Source of the DNA: an uncultured Candidatus Altimarinota bacterium
GTDB lineage: Bacteria; Patescibacteriota; Gracilibacteria; BD1-5; UBA6164
Assembly: GCA_937864995.1 (NCBI GenBank)
Contig: CALMDL010000055.1
Location: 1 to 9,520, forward strand
DNA length: 9,520 nucleotides
Direction: 5' to 3'
Shown here: positions 6,900-9,520 of the stretch, piece by piece
How positions within the stretch are numbered: the stretch's first letter is position 1
Layout: every line of letters begins with the position of its first letter
The notes under the pieces: model-generated
Databases searched by the model: none
The model's input: only the letters and a program-made list of their open reading frames with translations
What the model was told of the DNA's origin: nothing
Translations under genes and position numbers: made by a program

Positions 6900-7172
6900 T
6901 TATTTTATATAAATTGTATATCATTTTATATCTTTTAATTCATTAACTAGATCTAAAAAAATTTTCAATTCTTCAGATATTTTTTTTAGATTTAATATGT
7001 TTATAGTTATATCTCAATCAAAATTATAACTTTTTGAAGATAATATATCCCAAAAAGCATCAAAATTATTTCAAAAATACTCTGGAAAACCTAATTTTTC
7101 AGAAAAAATACTAAATATTTCGTATTTTGATTTTATATTATTTAAATCAATATTTATATCTATTTTATTCAT
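6900..7172 (-). CDS. Barstar-family ribonuclease inhibitor-like protein
   Basis: A 90-aa protein, the usual barstar length (89 in Bacillus amyloliquefaciens). Residues 27-45 read LGFPEYFGNNFDAFWDIL, aligning closely with the barstar core LALPEYYGENLDALWDCL. The residues known to contact barnase (Y29, D35, W38, D39 in Bacillus) are present as Y32, D38, W41 and D42. G34 in the motif is a TGA codon while W41 is TGG. The C terminus (GYTIYIK) matches the last beta strand. Barstar binds and blocks secreted-type guanyl-specific ribonucleases in the cytoplasm. The ATG is one base after the FemAB stop, so translation is coupled. No barnase-type toxin gene is visible in the window. Confident on family, not on target. 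Confidence 0.9.
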
Positions 7173-7173
7173 A

Positions 7174-8217
7174 TTATTCAGGTTTTTTATAATAATATCA
7201 TCTTTTAATTCTTCTAATATTTTCAATTAAAAAATTTATCCAATATTTTTTAGTTATTGGTAAATCTTGTGCATGTAATAAACTGTAATCATATCCAGCA
7301 AATTTTCTTTTAAATTTACTTACTCATGATATTGGATGCTTAGGATTATCATCAGGAGAAACTCACCAAAAATTATAAGTTTCACATCAAGCATTTTTTG
7401 CAGATTTTATAGCTTCCCATTGACATAAATAATTTGGAGAAAATTTAGGACTTTTAATATCACTAGTAGCAATATAATAAACACAAGTTTTTCAAAATTT
7501 AATAGTCATTAAAATACTTTCCACATTTCAATTATATCTTGCAGAGATTGTAGTGATGTTATCTAAAAAAACTATATATAAATTATTTATAAATTCACTT
7601 GAAAATGGATGATATCATATCTTTTTTGAATGCTGTATATGCATAGTTGTCAATTTATCAATTTGTTCTTTTGTATTTCAAAAAACTATTTCAACACCTT
7701 CTTTTATAGCTCTATTAATATAATATCTATCCTCTTTTTTCATATTAGATAAAAGCTCTTCTTCACTTGGTTTTAAATTCAGTATATGAGTATCTTCAGC
7801 ATGCTCATGCATAGGAGCATTTATAAATCAAAGTTTATTAAATGATTTTTTATTTTGAATCGTATTTTTTACAGGGGAATTAAATCTAATAAAGTCAGCA
7901 TTTTCACTTTTTGCAAACTGTTTTAAAGTAGCATTTATTGAATTTAATACTTCAAAAAAATCAATATTTTTGATTATAAGTGGAGTATGTGGTGCAAAAA
8001 GGTATGTTCATCTTTTTGCTACATTTTTTATAAATGGCAATAATCCTATTAAATTATTTTTTATATCATAAATTCAAAATCTTATAACTTTTTTTCACAA
8101 TATCATTTGTAATTCACACCATTCCCAACTAGATAAGAAACTATAAAATTCAAAATCATTTCTTTCAACAAAATTATTCCAAATATCTTTGTTTTTTATT
8201 TCTATTATCTTATACAT
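7174..8217 (-). CDS. FemAB-type aminoacyl-tRNA-dependent peptidyltransferase
   Basis: A 347-aa protein of the FemA/FemB/FemX family (two GNAT-like domains), which adds amino acids from aminoacyl-tRNA to the peptidoglycan precursor stem peptide or to similar acceptors. Visible family features: WEWCELQMILGKKVIRFGIYD (about 30-50), GTYLFAPHTP (70-79), NADFIRFNSP (about 106-115), a KKEDRYYINRAIKEGVEI segment (160-177) matching the RxxIRKAxKxGV pattern, the second GNAT half with SARYNGNVESILMTIKFG, CQWEAIKSAKNAGCETYNFWGV (about 264-285), and the HPISGVSKFKRKFAG end motif. Length is typical for CPR homologues and a little short against Staphylococcus (about 420), mainly from lack of the coiled-coil arm. 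Its start overlaps the acyltransferase end by 8 nt and barstar starts one base after its stop. Confidence 0.9.
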
Positions 8218-8965
8218 CTTTTTTTCAAGGATTATATATTAATTCAATTTCTTTATATACATCTTCTAAATTTCAATTATTTGCACAAATAGATGGCAAT
8301 AATTGAATTGATACTTCATTTCTTATAGGAAAACTAGCATTTTTATAACCATTTGAAAATTCAATAGTTACTGGTAAAATATCTATTGAATTGTTAGTTT
8401 TTAAATAATCACTAACTATTTTTTTGTATCAATTATAGACTTCAGGATTATCTTTTAAATCAAGATAGCCAGCTCAGGTGATAAAAATAAATAAATTTCA
8501 TTGTGATTGTAAAACTTCAGTTGATTTTGAAAATGCATTTTTATTAACTATTTTTGATTTTAAAAATCTAGATTCAAATCTAGATTTTGCTTCCTCAAAA
8601 GAAAATCATTTTGCCATATAATATTCAATACTTCTTTTACTTAGTACTCATATATGTCACTGACTTTTTAAATAATCTCATAAAAATTTTGTTTCCAAGA
8701 GTCAATTATGCATTATTCAATTTATTGAAATATTTTGTGACGAAAATAATTCTCTCATTAAAAATCAATCTACAAATGCTGGATGGTTTGCAACAATTAA
8801 ATATGATTTTCATTTTTCAAAATTTTCAATTCACTTTATATTTACTTTAGATACAGAAATAAATGTAAAAATTTTTGATAAAGTAGAATTTATTAATTCT
8901 CAAATTTTTACATTTATTTCATTTGATTGAGTTTTTGAATTTATAGGTGAAACTAAGATATTCAT
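8210..8965 (-). CDS. PlsC-like acyltransferase with an altered motif III
   Basis: A 251-aa protein of the lysophospholipid acyltransferase (LPLAT) superfamily, which transfers fatty acyl groups to glycerol-phosphate or sugar acceptors at the membrane. The catalytic HX4D motif is VANHPAFVDG, H61 and D66. A GHIGVLSKR segment (103-111) fits motif II. Then comes an insert of about 35 residues (SIEYYMAKGFSFEEAKSRF and following), before QSQGNLFIFITGAG (153-166), where the family usually has FPEG: the Glu is missing. ILPVTIEFSNG fits motif IV. No strong TM helix. The ATG at 8965 follows two in-frame TAA codons. Its 5' end overlaps the aminotransferase gene by 13 nt and its 3' end overlaps FemAB by 8 nt, a tightly coupled operon. 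The acceptor is unknown. Confidence 0.8.
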
Positions 8966-9520
8966 TTATTGAAATTATTAGCTAATTTTACAATTATTTT
9001 TGCATGTTTAAACTTTATATTTTTGTTATTTGGTAAAAATAAAATTTTACTTGCAATTTCTTCTGATAATGGACAATCTCAAATATATTTTGCTTTTTCT
9101 ATATTTGATCAAATTGGAGCAATATTAGTATCTGACCAACTATTTCAAAGAATAATTTTATAATTTTTCATATAGTTATAAAATTCATCTTTTGTTTCTT
9201 TTGATTTAAAAATAATAGGATATCTAAAATAATTTACCATTTCATTTTTTCATTCAGTAAATGCAGATTTAAAGTAATTTGATTCTAGGTTTGCTTCATA
9301 ATATAGAGAAATTTCTTCCCTATCTTTTTGATAAAAGAAAATAAGATGCAAGTCATCTAATGCTAAATCAGCCAAACTATTAGGTAATTTATAATTTAAA
9401 TTATTATTATCACAATTTTTTTCTTTTTTATCCAAAATTTCATTTATTAAATGACATTTTCTAGCTATAAAAATAATAAATTTTCATAATCAAAAAAATC
9501 TATATGTCTTAAGTGATAAA
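8953..9520 (-). CDS. DegT/DnrJ/EryC1/StrS-type PLP aminotransferase, 5' end outside the window
   Basis: The last 188 residues of a PLP-dependent aminotransferase of the type that makes amino sugars on nucleotide-sugar carriers. The visible part carries the C-terminal domain pattern: LPNSLADLALDDLHLIFFYQ, a helix that matches the family's LAxLGLxQL helix; then FRYPIIFKSKETKDEFYNYM, the RYP strand-helix; then KYIGDCPLSEEIASKILFLP, the usual GDCPxAExxxxxILxLPxH signature. The catalytic lysine lies before the visible part. It is the first visible gene of the envelope operon and its TAG stop lies 13 nt inside the acyltransferase gene. Sugar substrate unknown. Confidence 0.82.

Noticed and set aside
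8587..9163. Two hydrophobic + strand frames of 87 and 64 codons
   Set aside because: They are shadows opposite the PlsC-like and DegT genes; their hydrophobic look comes from the complement of Lys/Asn-rich codons.
1..9520. Many short open frames ended by TGA, which would suggest pseudogenes or decayed DNA
   Set aside because: The TGA codons fall at conserved glycines in all recognisable genes and the frames run on to TAA or TAG with correct family lengths.
1..9520. UGA as tryptophan (mycoplasma-type code)
   Set aside because: Trp residues at conserved places, such as W41 of barstar, use TGG, and TGA aligns with Gly and not Trp in the kinase, epimerase and barstar motifs.

Overview
The window reads as the genome of a bacterium that uses genetic code 25, in which UGA codes for glycine (Candidatus Gracilibacteria or Absconditabacteria/SR1, in the candidate phyla radiation). 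The DNA is very AT-rich. Read with the standard code, nearly every gene is broken by in-frame TGA. Read with TGA as Gly, twelve well-formed coding regions appear, and the TGA codons fall on glycines that are invariant in their families: the kinase G boxes, the epimerase VEAG and DSG motifs, and the barstar YFGNN motif. Trp is encoded by TGG in the same genes, so this is not the UGA=Trp code of mycoplasmas. All coordinates and lengths below use code 25.

Left part (1-2086, + strand): the C-terminal part of a membrane sensor histidine kinase, then a 137-nt gap with a possible response-regulator box and a structured leader, then an exported coiled-coil protein that ends at a bidirectional terminator. 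Centre-left (2089-5060, - strand): reading in the direction of transcription, an unknown 207-aa protein, a 10-TM EamA/DMT transporter one base behind it, a terminator with an embedded promoter, and an enlarged UDP-GlcNAc 2-epimerase. Centre (5183-6497, + strand): a divergently transcribed SPFH/stomatin-type protein related to the HIR subfamily, and a 91-aa unknown protein, each closed by a terminator with the same stem sequence. Right part (6526-9520, - strand): an overlapping operon running DegT/DnrJ-type aminotransferase (5' end outside the window), PlsC-like acyltransferase, FemAB-type aminoacyl transferase and barstar-like inhibitor, followed 59 nt later by a small four-cysteine protein.

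The theme is the cell envelope: amino-sugar supply (2-epimerase, DegT aminotransferase), lipid acylation (PlsC-like), peptidoglycan cross-bridge-type chemistry (FemAB), membrane organisation (SPFH), a small-molecule exporter (EamA) and envelope sensing (histidine kinase). The outlier is a barstar homologue that keeps the barnase-contact residues, with no recognisable ribonuclease in the window.

Gene density is high: no gene-free stretch exceeds 140 nt. I saw no tRNA, rRNA, CRISPR array, insertion sequence or origin. Shine-Dalgarno sequences are generally absent; start codons are preceded by A-rich sequence.
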